Part shown: positions 25,805-34,008 of the stretch, piece by piece
How the letters are laid out: the number at the start of each line of letters is the position of its first letter
Numbering within the stretch: position 1 is the first letter of the stretch
Assembly: GCA_027038175.1 (NCBI GenBank)
Contig: JALVYB010000035.1
Span: 1-50,204 of the forward strand
Reading direction: 5' to 3'
Origin: Caldifarciminota bacterium
Lineage (GTDB): Bacteria > Hydrothermota > Hydrothermia > UBA1063 > CAJXJZ01
DNA: 50,204 nt
Translations under genes and position numbers: made by a program
Notes under the pieces: generated by a model
What the model saw: only the letters and a program-made list of their open reading frames with translations
The model's database searches: none
Told to the model about the DNA's origin: nothing

Positions 25805-27049
25805 ATGAGGAAGTTTGGTATAGGAATTCTGGTATCCATGGTGTTGTTTAGTGCCTGTGCTAAAAAGAAAGTCCCATACTATCTGTTTCATATAGGTAGA
25901 GACGCCATAGTGACAGATAGCACCGGTAAGGTAATAAAGGATACTTTTTATATGAGGGTCAATCTCGGTTATTCCTACGAAAAAATTAAAGGGATAGACA
26001 CTGTACTTGTCCCAAGATATGTCATAGCCATTGACCCGGCAAGACATATTAAGTTGTCCATGTTTAATGGCGTTGCAGGCATTAGAGCCAAAGACCTGTC
26101 AGTTCTATTTAATTTTACCCCAAGAAGGATGACATATGCAAAAGGAGGATATGGAGTACAATCAGAGAGGCTTGTAAAAATTATAGAAGTAGATTCAGGT
26201 TATGTCATATTTACCTCTATGAATATTTACTACATTGACAAAAGTGGAAATGAAAAGGGGACTCTGGAAGTGTTTACGTCAAAGGAGTATTATGGTTTCC
26301 TGATAGTGGATGCGTATAAAATAAATTCTCAGAACTTTCTGGTTATAGGTGATCAGGATTTTGGTATATACAATTATGAGAGAAATACCTTTAAAGTGGT
26401 GAAACACGGAAGGCCAAGTACAAGGGCGTTTTTCCTTGATGGATTGATTATGAGAATTGAGGCAACAAAGAGGACTCCCTATGAGGCAAATTATGTGCTC
26501 TATAAATACAATTATGCCGGTGAGGATGCAGGTTCAGTAAGAATGCCTATGTTGAAGAATCAGTATCATATCCTCCCGTTTGTGCTCAACAATATACTTT
26601 ACGTTCTTACTGAGAAAAAACTCTATAAGATAAACCCTGAAGATTTTTCTGTTGTTAGCAGCGTTAAAGTGGACACTAAATACGACAGTATATGGAATAC
26701 AGAAGATATGTTTATCCTTTATTCTGCAAAGAGCAAAAAAATAGCCCGGATTCCACATGACCTTTCCAGATTTGAGGTTGTTTCAGATGATGTGGACTGC
26801 AACCACATTTATGTTTCAAAATGGCTTATATCCTGTGAAAGGAATGATACCACTTTTGTTCATACCCTTGATTATGCGCCTCTTATTTCACTTAAAAACG
26901 TTTTATTTGTAAAAGACATGTTCATTGGAACAAGGGTTAAAGATACACTCACGATTTATCAGTTAAGGGATACGTTTTTGCATATTCCGTCTCCTTACTA
27001 TACCTATCAGAGGTCTCTCATGGAAGAGGATAAAGATGAAGGTAAATAA
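25805..27049 (+). CDS. Lipoprotein of unknown function, possibly beta-propeller
   Basis: A 414-residue lipoprotein with signal peptide and lipobox LFSAC (Cys18) followed by AKKK. The body has repeated short strand pairs (QNFLVIGDQDFGIYNYE, NILYVLTEKKLYKINPED) suggesting a WD/PQQ-like beta-propeller, but I do not recognise a family. It has an AAAAGGAGG site and lies between phoU and glnA in what appears to be one transcript. No catalytic motif is visible. Confidence 0.65.
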   Translation: MRKFGIGILVSMVLFSACAKKKVPYYLFHIGRDAIVTDSTGKVIKDTFYMRVNLGYSYEKIKGIDTVLVPRYVIAIDPARHIKLSMFNGVAGIRAKDLSVLFNFTPRRMTYAKGGYGVQSERLVKIIEVDSGYVIFTSMNIYYIDKSGNEKGTLEVFTSKEYYGFLIVDAYKINSQNFLVIGDQDFGIYNYERNTFKVVKHGRPSTRAFFLDGLIMRIEATKRTPYEANYVLYKYNYAGEDAGSVRMPMLKNQYHILPFVLNNILYVLTEKKLYKINPEDFSVVSSVKVDTKYDSIWNTEDMFILYSAKSKKIARIPHDLSRFEVVSDDVDCNHIYVSKWLISCERNDTTFVHTLDYAPLISLKNVLFVKDMFIGTRVKDTLTIYQLRDTFLHIPSPYYTYQRSLMEEDKDEGK

Positions 27050-27069
27050 CCGTGCTATAAGGAGGCAAA

Positions 27070-28395
27070 ATGGACATAAAGGAAGTTAAAGAACTGATAG
27101 CAGAAGGAGAAATTATCAGTATTGATGTAAGATATTTTGATATAACTGGCAGAATGAGACATGTTACCGTATCCCCATCGTATTTCAACAGAATAATGGA
27201 AAAAGGGGTGGGCATAGATGGTTCAAGTGTACCTGGATTTGCTACTATACAGAACAGTGACATGCGTGTGAAACCAGATTTGAGTACGGCTTTTTGGGAC
27301 CCATTTGTAGATGGGATGTTAAACGTTTTTGGAGATGTATATCTTGCTGGAACTGAAAATATTTTTCACAGGTATCCAAGGCATGTTTTGAGAAAGGCCG
27401 TTAACCTCATAAGGAATCAAAATATTGCTGATGACATATTTGCTCTTGGAGAACTTGAGTTTTATCTCTTTAAAGAAGTTCAGTTTGAAGACGATTTTTT
27501 CTTGCTTGATTATTCAGAGGACCTTGTAGGGGTCAGAAAGGGGTACCATATTGCTGAACCACTGGATGAATTTATAGAAATGCGCAATGCTATAGTTAGT
27601 ATACTTGAGGATATGAATATAAAGGTTAAATATCACCATCATGAGGTTGGTACAAAGGGACAACATGAAGTTGAACTTGCCTTTGCGCCTGTACTCTCAA
27701 TAGCGGATCATGTGGAGGTTGCCAAGTATGTAATAAAAAAGGTGGCAGAAGATTGGGAAATGAAGGCTACCTTTATGCCCAAGCCAATCTACGGAGAAGC
27801 AGGCTCAGGACTTCATTTCCATTTGTATCTCTTCAAAAATGGTGTAAATATTTTTAATATGAGGAAGGGCAAATTGAATAATACAGCGCGATTTTTCATT
27901 GGAGGTATATTGAAACATGCAAAAAGTCTCACCGCTTTTACTAATCCTTCAACCAACTCTTTCAAAAGGCTTATGTCCGGATTTGAGGCTCCAACTGCTA
28001 TAAATTATTCCATAGCCAACCGCTCAAGCGCTATACGAATACCCGGATATGCGGACAAAAGAAGCATTGATATAGAGTATAGACCTCCTGATGCTACGAT
28101 GAACACGTATCTCGGGCTTGCCGCTATAATCATGGCAGGATTAGATGGCATCTTGAATAAAATAGACCCCGGAGAACCTGTTGAGGGCAATGTATATGAA
28201 AAAGCGGACGATTATGAGCGTCTTCCTTCAAGTCTCTGTGAGGCTTTAGATGCTCTTGAAAAGGATAAAGAGTACCTTCTTTTTGAGGATGTTTTTACTG
28301 AAGATTTAATTAATGAATGGATAGAACTTAAAAGAAATGAGTATAGGGAGGTAAGTCTCAGACCGGTGCCATTGGAGTTTAGAATGTATTTTTAG
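27070..28395 (+). CDS. glnA: Glutamine synthetase, type I
   Basis: Makes glutamine from glutamate, ammonia and ATP in a dodecamer. The 441-residue protein shows GIDGSSVPGF, the metal-ligand stretch ALGELEFYLF, HHHEVGTKGQHEVEL, GSGLHFHLYLF, PSTNSFKRLMSGFEAP and NRSSAIRIP. Length and lack of the NLYDLPP adenylylation region indicate the alpha type (as in Bacillus or Thermotoga), regulated by feedback rather than by covalent modification. It has an AAGGAGG site and is 20 bases after the lipoprotein gene. Clustering of phosphate and nitrogen genes here may be incidental. Confidence 0.95.
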   Translation: MDIKEVKELIAEGEIISIDVRYFDITGRMRHVTVSPSYFNRIMEKGVGIDGSSVPGFATIQNSDMRVKPDLSTAFWDPFVDGMLNVFGDVYLAGTENIFHRYPRHVLRKAVNLIRNQNIADDIFALGELEFYLFKEVQFEDDFFLLDYSEDLVGVRKGYHIAEPLDEFIEMRNAIVSILEDMNIKVKYHHHEVGTKGQHEVELAFAPVLSIADHVEVAKYVIKKVAEDWEMKATFMPKPIYGEAGSGLHFHLYLFKNGVNIFNMRKGKLNNTARFFIGGILKHAKSLTAFTNPSTNSFKRLMSGFEAPTAINYSIANRSSAIRIPGYADKRSIDIEYRPPDATMNTYLGLAAIIMAGLDGILNKIDPGEPVEGNVYEKADDYERLPSSLCEALDALEKDKEYLLFEDVFTEDLINEWIELKRNEYREVSLRPVPLEFRMYF

Positions 28396-28398
28396 TAT

Positions 28399-28427
28399 TT
28401 GAATACTTCTAAATCATGCATTATCAT
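28399..28427 (+). promoter_or_regulatory. Promoter of rpmA
   Basis: TTGAAT (28399-28404), 17 bp, TATCAT (28422-28427), followed by a GAGGAGG site and ATG 28453. Confidence 0.65.
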
Positions 28428-28452
28428 ATAGAACCACAAGAGGAGGAGTAAA

Positions 28453-28710
28453 ATGGCACATAAGAAAGGAATGGGTTCAACCAGAAATGGTAGAGATTCT
28501 ATTTCTAAGAGGCTTGGTGTTAAAAAGTATGCAGGTGAGATTGTAAAAGCAGGCAATGTGCTTGTGAGGCAGAGAGGTACACATTTCCACCCTGGTTACA
28601 ATGTAAAGAGGGGTGGGGATGACACCTTATTTGCACTCAAAGACGGCAAAGTAGTGTTTGAGAGGCGTAAAAACAGGATTTATGTGTCTGTTTATCCCCT
28701 GAATGCGTAA
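28453..28710 (+). CDS. rpmA: 50S ribosomal protein L27
   Basis: An 85-residue ribosomal protein whose N-terminal tail reaches the peptidyl transferase centre. The start [16 protein letters not shown] and the RGTxFHPGxNVxxGxDDTLFAL core are diagnostic. No N-terminal cleavage extension is present. The usual upstream partner rplU (L21) and downstream obgE are missing; it has its own promoter. The stop codon lies in the loop of a hairpin that also contains the start of the next gene. Confidence 0.97.
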   Translation: MAHKKGMGSTRNGRDSISKRLGVKKYAGEIVKAGNVLVRQRGTHFHPGYNVKRGGDDTLFALKDGKVVFERRKNRIYVSVYPLNA

Positions 28711-28723
28711 ATCCATTCAGGGG
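28696..28723 (+). promoter_or_regulatory. Hairpin overlapping rpmA stop and the next start (attenuator or terminator)
   Basis: A perfect 10-bp stem CCCCTGAATG/CATTCAGGGG (28696-28705 with 28714-28723) with a loop of eight. The downstream ATG (28703-28705) forms the top of the 5' arm, and the rpmA TAA (28708-28710) lies in the loop. A broken T-rich stretch follows (28725-28740), so it could act as an intrinsic terminator or as a translation-coupling switch. Confidence 0.7.
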
Positions 28724-29230
28724 CTTTCCCTTTTTATTTTACTTTTAATCTCCTGTAAATCTTTTCATAATCCGTTTAATATCCCGGTTGGTGAATCAAA
28801 CTATTCGGAAAATACACCTCTTGGTGTGGTATACACTCTCAGGCAGGCATATATTTCAAGAGACTTAACGCTTTATCTTTCCTGTCTTCACCGTGATTCT
28901 TTTCGTTTCTATTTCAATGCGCAGGATACGGTGGTAAGAAGGATTTTAGAGACAGACCTCGGTATAGACTCCATGGTGTGGGGATTTGAAGAGGAAAAAT
29001 TGGCTACAGAAGCCCTTTTTGAACTTTCGAGTTCAATTTATCTCGAATATCTAAATCCGGTGAGTTTTTTCTCTTCTGATAGCAGTGTCTTTTATTTCAT
29101 GAGTTCCTACTACATGGTAGTCGGAGAAAGGGGGGGAAACTCTGAAATAGCAGAGGGAAAACTCGTTTTCACACTCAAAAAAGACTCTGGCAAATGGTAC
29201 ATTTTCAGGTGGGATGATTATCCGTTATAG
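28703..29230 (+). CDS. Small lipoprotein of unknown function
   Basis: A 175-residue lipoprotein. [18 protein letters not shown] is a typical signal with lipobox LLISC, which supports this start even though it overlaps rpmA by eight bases. The body has helix then strand patterns ([32 protein letters not shown]) that may be an NTF2/SnoaL-like fold, but no family is recognised. Its start is buried in the hairpin at 28696-28723, so translation probably depends on ribosomes finishing rpmA. Confidence 0.7.
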   Translation: MRKSIQGLSLFILLLISCKSFHNPFNIPVGESNYSENTPLGVVYTLRQAYISRDLTLYLSCLHRDSFRFYFNAQDTVVRRILETDLGIDSMVWGFEEEKLATEALFELSSSIYLEYLNPVSFFSSDSSVFYFMSSYYMVVGERGGNSEIAEGKLVFTLKKDSGKWYIFRWDDYPL

Positions 29231-29232
29231 TA

Positions 29233-30309
29233 TCAGGTAACTATTTTAACCCCGTTTTCCTCTACAATGACCGTACATTCCTTTTTCACAACTCCTTCTG
29301 GAAGTATGAGAGGTGCATGCACCATTGCAAGTACCATGCCTTTTTGTATTTCCTGAAACCTGTGTTGGACAACTATTGTGGTTATAGGATCTTCCTCTAT
29401 AAGAAGTCCGACCCCATGTGCAAACCCCTTAATATAGTACTCCAGAAGTCCGTAATCCTTGTAGATCTCCTCTATTTCTTTTTCAATATGAATAAACTTT
29501 TTCCCGGGCATGGTTTCTTCTATTGCTAAAGTAAACGCCTCTTCCATCGCTAAGATAGCATTTTCTACTCTGTCAGAGACTTTTCCTATCGGATAACTTC
29601 GGGAAGTATTCACATAGTAATCGTTAAAGTCAGCGCCTATAACAACTGATACTATTTGCCCTTCCTCTATATAGACATCTCTCATTGGTTCTGCGTGGAT
29701 TCTTGGTATGGCTGAAACATACACCTGTGGAGCCTCACTACCTTCCATCATGAGTTCGTGCATTATGAGCGATGCAACTTCAAGTTCTGTTCTCCCTTCT
29801 TTAACGACTTCCCTTGCAACCTCTCTCCCGGTTGCAGCAATTTCTCCAGCTCTTTTTATGGATTCTATTTCATACTCGTCTTTTAACCTTCTCAGTTCCA
29901 TTATAAGCGAATGTGTATCTTTTATCTCAACCTTAGGGTTAAGTCGTTGAAATACTGCAAGAAAGAGCATAAAAGAGTCTCTTTCCACCGTATATTCGAG
30001 TCCTATTGTTTTGTATCCATTTTTCTTAATCCACCCTGTAACATATGCCATAAGTCCTTCTGCATTACTATATTCCACAACGTTTTTAATCCATGAACGC
30101 TTCAAGAATCCTTCCTTTTCATTCTTCACAACGAGAGCAATGGGTTCTCCTTCCTCCGGGATAAGCAAAGAGGGGCGGAGCCAGCGAGTTCCCGTAAAGT
30201 AAGTAAAAGATGAAAGAGCCCTAACAACTGCGCCTTGAATACCGGACTCTTTCATCTTATTCTGAAATCTTTTTACCCTTTCTCTATAAATCTCTTCTGG
30301 AAAGTGCAT
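29233..30309 (-). CDS. M24 (aminopeptidase P/creatinase) fold protein lacking most metal ligands
   Basis: A 358-residue two-domain protein: creatinase N-domain (1-135), then a pita-bread M24 domain. The five metal ligands of true peptidases (Asp, Asp, His, Glu, Glu) appear here as Val223, Asn234, His298 (FAHGVGL), Val330 and Glu344. Three are lost, so metal-dependent peptidase activity is unlikely. Creatinase shows that the fold can work without metal, so a different hydrolase or a binding role is possible. It is the third gene of the Rrf2 operon, starting three bases after the DUF438 stop. Confidence 0.85.
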   Translation of the reverse strand: MHFPEEIYRERVKRFQNKMKESGIQGAVVRALSSFTYFTGTRWLRPSLLIPEEGEPIALVVKNEKEGFLKRSWIKNVVEYSNAEGLMAYVTGWIKKNGYKTIGLEYTVERDSFMLFLAVFQRLNPKVEIKDTHSLIMELRRLKDEYEIESIKRAGEIAATGREVAREVVKEGRTELEVASLIMHELMMEGSEAPQVYVSAIPRIHAEPMRDVYIEEGQIVSVVIGADFNDYYVNTSRSYPIGKVSDRVENAILAMEEAFTLAIEETMPGKKFIHIEKEIEEIYKDYGLLEYYIKGFAHGVGLLIEEDPITTIVVQHRFQEIQKGMVLAMVHAPLILPEGVVKKECTVIVEENGVKIVT

Positions 30310-30312
30310 TTT

Positions 30313-31644
30313 TTACTCCCAGTCAAGAAGTCTCTTTTGTCCTTCAAGTTTCCTGAGATGTGATACTTCCTGTGTAACCTCAAGTGTCCCGCGATAATTA
30401 CCGTTCTCATCCCTTATAGCATAATAGGTAATATATACGAATTTTGGTCCTATCTGAATCCAGAATTCAGCCGTGTCCCTTTTCCCACTTTTGAATGCCT
30501 CTAAGATTTTATTTACCATATACACGCTTTTGGGTGGATGGCAGAGTTGAACAGGTCTTCCGATTATTGATGGTGAACGGGGAAATATCCTTTTACCTTC
30601 TGAATAGAACTTCACCCTGTCATTTTCATCAATGTATGTAATATCTACGGGAAGGTGTTTAAATATAAGTTCAACGGTTTCAGGATTCAGAAAACCCACG
30701 TTTATCTGGAAATCTCCTTCCTTTCTGATTTCATAATTATCAGGCACAAGTTCCACGTTATTCTTTTTAAATTCGTCCTTCATATGCTGTGGAATTGATG
30801 AGAGCATCTCTTCGGCACTTATTCCACTAATCTCGTGTGGAAAGACAGGTTTCGTCTCAGGGTTCCATTCATTGCCCGGTGTTATTCCATAATAACCGAA
30901 CTGTTGTTCCTGCATCTTTATCGCAACCCATTCTCCTTCGGAAAGAAGAGTCTTAAGCGTGGGATAAAGTATGTTGTTTTCTCTGAACACCATATCTACA
31001 AGAGCAGTTGAAAGGTCTCTTGCCAGATTCACTATGGATTTCAGTGTATCTTCGTCTTCTGGTGTTGCTCTATTTGTAAGGTTTACAAATTTCTTAATCA
31101 TTGCTCTTATTTCATCGTGTTTTCTCCATAGAACCTGTGATACGGCGTTAAGCCCTCTTCTCTCAATATGGGGAAATATAATCATCTCTTCTCTGTCATA
31201 ATGGGTATAGTACACACTCTTTATTTTCTGTGCCAGTTCCTTAAGCGTATTCAGTATATTTTCCCTGTCTTTTTTGTCAGTGACCCTTTCAAGTGTGGCT
31301 GCATAGAGACCAATCATCTCTGCATCTTTGGTTATAGCCTCGTTCTCAAGTGCAAGGGTTTTGAGGGGATGCCCATCCTTTAGGTCGTCTATTTTTAATG
31401 CGTTCTGTACGGCTTCTCTGAAAATTAATACATGGAGGTCGCATAATTTGGCAATTTCAGATGCTTTAATGCCTTCTTTGACGAGTTCCTGCTCTATTAA
31501 AGGGATTTCAAGAGGACTTACGTTTTTCAGAACTCCTTTAAACTCATCTTTTAATTCCTCTGGCTTTGCTCCTTGATGGAGCTTTTTTATTATCTCTTTT
31601 AAAAGAGATTTTTTATACTCCGAGTTTTGCAAAAACTCACTCAT
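30313..31644 (-). CDS. DUF438 / hemerythrin / PAS domain protein
   Basis: A 443-residue cytoplasmic protein with three parts. An N-terminal DUF438 helical domain covers about 1-80. A hemerythrin-like region (about 90-235) has HYDREEMIIFPHIER, WRKHDEI and FRENNILYPTL, supplying the His and Glu ligands of a di-iron site. A C-terminal PAS domain (about 320-430) contains GRPVQLCHPPKS and TYYAIRDENGNYRGTLEV. Such proteins are thought to sense or handle oxygen or nitric oxide. The Rrf2 regulator gene overlaps its start by eight bases, which supports a redox or NO role like NsrR-YtfE. The AAGGAGG site lies inside the regulator gene. Confidence 0.88.
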   Translation of the reverse strand: MSEFLQNSEYKKSLLKEIIKKLHQGAKPEELKDEFKGVLKNVSPLEIPLIEQELVKEGIKASEIAKLCDLHVLIFREAVQNALKIDDLKDGHPLKTLALENEAITKDAEMIGLYAATLERVTDKKDRENILNTLKELAQKIKSVYYTHYDREEMIIFPHIERRGLNAVSQVLWRKHDEIRAMIKKFVNLTNRATPEDEDTLKSIVNLARDLSTALVDMVFRENNILYPTLKTLLSEGEWVAIKMQEQQFGYYGITPGNEWNPETKPVFPHEISGISAEEMLSSIPQHMKDEFKKNNVELVPDNYEIRKEGDFQINVGFLNPETVELIFKHLPVDITYIDENDRVKFYSEGKRIFPRSPSIIGRPVQLCHPPKSVYMVNKILEAFKSGKRDTAEFWIQIGPKFVYITYYAIRDENGNYRGTLEVTQEVSHLRKLEGQKRLLDWE

Positions 31645-32077
31645 TTTTAAACCTCCTTTTTTCTATTTTATATTTTTCAAGGTCTGCTGCTTCTTTTAAA
31701 TTATGTGACTTAAGTACGTTGATAAACGCCTCATATGCCTCTTCAAGAAAGTCCCTTGCGCCGCACTCTGCATATCTATCGCATGTTGTAGGACCGTGTA
31801 TACATGGAACAGGATAGAGTGTGCTTTCAAGGGCATTTACTATCTCATATATAGTAATTTCCTCCGGTTTTCTTAGAAGTCTGAATCCTCCGCCTCTTCC
31901 TCTTGTGCTCTCTACTATTTTCGCATTTACAAGCCTCGTCATTATATTTTCAAGGTATCGGAGAGGAATATTTTGTGCCTCAGCAATTTCCTTGAGTGAT
32001 ATAGCCTTTTCTGGCCAGCGCTTTGCAAGTTCTATCATTGCCCTATATCCGTATCTCGATATGGTTGACAGTTTCAT
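31637..32077 (-). CDS. Rrf2-family transcriptional regulator with Fe-S cysteines
   Basis: A 146-residue DNA-binding repressor. The winged helix (MKLSTISRYGYRAMIELA, then ISLKEIAEAQNIPLRYLE) is followed by the wing GGGFRLLRKPEEIT. The Fe-S segment has three Cys in CIHGPTTCDRYAEC (spacing CX6CX5C), as in NsrR and IscR. With a hemerythrin protein in the same operon and no isc genes, an NsrR-like nitric oxide or redox sensor is the best guess. It probably regulates itself through the inverted repeat in its leader. Confidence 0.9.
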   Translation of the reverse strand: MKLSTISRYGYRAMIELAKRWPEKAISLKEIAEAQNIPLRYLENIMTRLVNAKIVESTRGRGGGFRLLRKPEEITIYEIVNALESTLYPVPCIHGPTTCDRYAECGARDFLEEAYEAFINVLKSHNLKEAADLEKYKIEKRRFKNE

Positions 32078-32088
32078 TGTTCCCCTTT

Positions 32089-32116
32089 TATCATAATTCC
32101 TATAGTTTTTATGATA
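32089..32116 (-). promoter_or_regulatory. Inverted repeat in the Rrf2 gene leader, candidate operator
   Basis: TATCATAA (32089-32096) and TTATGATA (32109-32116) form a perfect 8-bp inverted repeat with a 12-bp spacer, starting at the predicted transcription start. It could be the autoregulatory site or an RNA hairpin. A partial AT palindrome also overlaps the -10 box. Confidence 0.45.
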
Positions 32117-32121
32117 TTTAA

Positions 32122-32150
32122 ATTATACAAGTTAACATCTGAAATGTCAA
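32122..32150 (-). promoter_or_regulatory. Perfect consensus promoter of the Rrf2 operon
   Basis: Reverse strand: TTGACA (32145-32150), 17 bp, TATAAT (32122-32127). Both hexamers are exact and TG precedes the -10 box. Transcription should start near 32115. Such a strong promoter suits an operon held down by a repressor. Confidence 0.87.
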
Positions 32151-32157
32151 GTGTTTT

Positions 32158-32186
32158 TTGTATGCTTGTGTGGTATGAGTTAAAAT
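32158..32186 (+). promoter_or_regulatory. Promoter of serS, predicted leaderless
   Basis: TTGTAT (32158-32163), 17 bp, TAAAAT (32181-32186). The ATG at 32196 follows nine bases later with no ribosome-binding sequence. The -35 boxes of this promoter and the divergent Rrf2 promoter are seven bases apart. Confidence 0.65.
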
Positions 32187-32195
32187 TATTAAACT

Positions 32196-33443
32196 ATGAT
32201 AGACCCAAAGTATATACGCGAAGATATTGGAAGACTTGAAGATGCATTAAAGAAAAGGGGCGAAAAGCCTGAGGTAGCTCGTGAAATAGCCGCACTGGAT
32301 AGAAGAGTTCGCGAACTGAAAAAATACCTTGATGATTTGAGAAAGGAGCGTAATGAAAAGGGTAAGCTTATTCCACTTATGAAGAAGGAGGGAAAGAATG
32401 CTCAGCCCGTGCTTGAAAGGCTTAAAGAGATAGCCAGTAAAATAAAGGAATACGAGAAGGAACTTGATGAAAAAGAGGCAGAATTAAAAGAGAAACTCCT
32501 TTTTATACCGAATATTCCACATGAGAGCGTCCCTGTGGGTAAGGATGAGGAGGATAACAGGGTTGTAAAAGAAGTAAAGGGTATAGATCCCCTTTCTGAA
32601 AATCCATTACCCCACTGGGATATAGGTGAAAAACTTGGTATTATAGACCTTAAGAGGGCTGCCAGATTGTCTGGCTCAAGATTTTATTTATTTAAATCCT
32701 TTGCTGCTAAACTTGAAAGAGCGCTTGTAAGTTTTTTCCTTGAGGAAAACGCTAAAAAGGGATATATTGAGGTATTACCGCCATACCTTGTGAGGGAGGA
32801 GATTCTGTATGGTTCTGGTCAGTTACCCAAGTTTAGAGAAGAACTCTATAAAACGCAGGACGATTTATACCTTATTCCAACAGCTGAAGTTCCCCTTGCC
32901 AATTTACACAGAGATGAAATACTGAATGAGGATGAGCTGCCCATATACTACATGGCGTTTACCCCGTGTTTCAGAAGAGAAGCCGGCTCTTATGGTAAGG
33001 ATGTGAGGGGTATTATCCGACTTCATCAGTTTCATAAGGTGGAGCTGTTTAAATATACAAAGCCAGAAGAATCTTATGATGAACTTGAAAAAATGAGAGA
33101 GGACGCAGAAAGCCTCCTGCAGGCACTCGGGCTTACATACAGGGTAGTGGAGTTATGTACGGGAGACCTTGGTTTTTCTGCTGCGAAAACCTATGACCTT
33201 GAGGTCTATGCACCTGGTGTAGGTAGGTGGCTTGAGGTTTCAAGTATATCCAATACTGAGGATTTTCAGGCGAGGAGAACCATGACCAGATTCAGAAGAA
33301 AGGGGCAGAAGAAAACAGAGTATGTGCATACATTGAATGGCTCCGGCCTTGCGACACCAAGAGTGTTCATTGCCCTTATTGAAACCTACTATAAAGACGA
33401 TGGAACAATAGAGGTTCCAGAGGTACTGAAGAAGTACATGTAA
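32196..33443 (+). CDS. serS: Seryl-tRNA synthetase
   Basis: Class II synthetase, 415 residues. The N-terminal arm (about 30-100) is a long antiparallel coiled coil that contacts tRNA-Ser. Motif 2 is FRREAGSYGKDVRGIIRLHQF, and motif 3 includes NGSGLATPRVF. It is the first gene of a tight operon with the aldolase, alaS and an alpha-oxoamine synthase. Confidence 0.96.
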   Translation: MIDPKYIREDIGRLEDALKKRGEKPEVAREIAALDRRVRELKKYLDDLRKERNEKGKLIPLMKKEGKNAQPVLERLKEIASKIKEYEKELDEKEAELKEKLLFIPNIPHESVPVGKDEEDNRVVKEVKGIDPLSENPLPHWDIGEKLGIIDLKRAARLSGSRFYLFKSFAAKLERALVSFFLEENAKKGYIEVLPPYLVREEILYGSGQLPKFREELYKTQDDLYLIPTAEVPLANLHRDEILNEDELPIYYMAFTPCFRREAGSYGKDVRGIIRLHQFHKVELFKYTKPEESYDELEKMREDAESLLQALGLTYRVVELCTGDLGFSAAKTYDLEVYAPGVGRWLEVSSISNTEDFQARRTMTRFRRKGQKKTEYVHTLNGSGLATPRVFIALIETYYKDDGTIEVPEVLKKYM

Positions 33444-33444
33444 T

Positions 33445-34008
33445 ATGAGCACTTTAAAGGATGATATTATCCGTATCTGTAATGTGCTTTATGACAAGGA
33501 GTTTATCTTTGCCACTGATGGTAATGTTAGTGTAAAGAGTGGCGAAAGGATTATAATTACACCACGGGGTCTCAGAAAGGAGATAATGAGTGTGGAAGAC
33601 CTTGTTGTTGTCGATAGAAATGGGAATGTTCTTGAAGGCACTCATGAGCCTTCCAGTGAGATTTTTATGCATCTTTGGGTCTATGAGGTGAGAGATGATA
33701 TAAATGCTGTAATTCATGCTCATCCCCCTTATTCTACGGCTTTTTCCTTTGTAATGCCCAGGGAATACACCCCTCAGCTTGCAGAAACAAGAGACCTTGT
33801 GGGAAAGATTGCGTTTGTGCCGTATAGAGAGCCTGGTTCTAAAGAGCTTGCACAGGAAGTTAAGGAGAAAATAAAGGATAGCATGGCTCTTATACTCCAT
33901 AAGCATGGAGTGCTTGTAGGTGGCGTGGACCTATGGGATGCTCTTTCAAGGCTCGAAAGGCTTGAATTTGAAATGCAGGTAAGGATGTTAAGGAGGGTAT
34001 TTCAATGA
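33445..34008 (+). CDS. Class II aldolase/adducin-family protein (FucA/AraD/MtnB type)
   Basis: A 187-residue zinc enzyme. The TDGNVSVK start region, SSEIFMH (catalytic Glu/Asp region), HAHPPYSTAF (two zinc His) and LHKHGVLV (third His) are all present. Members include fuculose-phosphate aldolase, ribulose-phosphate epimerase and methylthioribulose-phosphate dehydratase; the short length leans to the aldolase or MtnB type, but the substrate is undecided. It begins one base after the serS stop and overlaps alaS by four. Confidence 0.85.
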   Translation: MSTLKDDIIRICNVLYDKEFIFATDGNVSVKSGERIIITPRGLRKEIMSVEDLVVVDRNGNVLEGTHEPSSEIFMHLWVYEVRDDINAVIHAHPPYSTAFSFVMPREYTPQLAETRDLVGKIAFVPYREPGSKELAQEVKEKIKDSMALILHKHGVLVGGVDLWDALSRLERLEFEMQVRMLRRVFQ

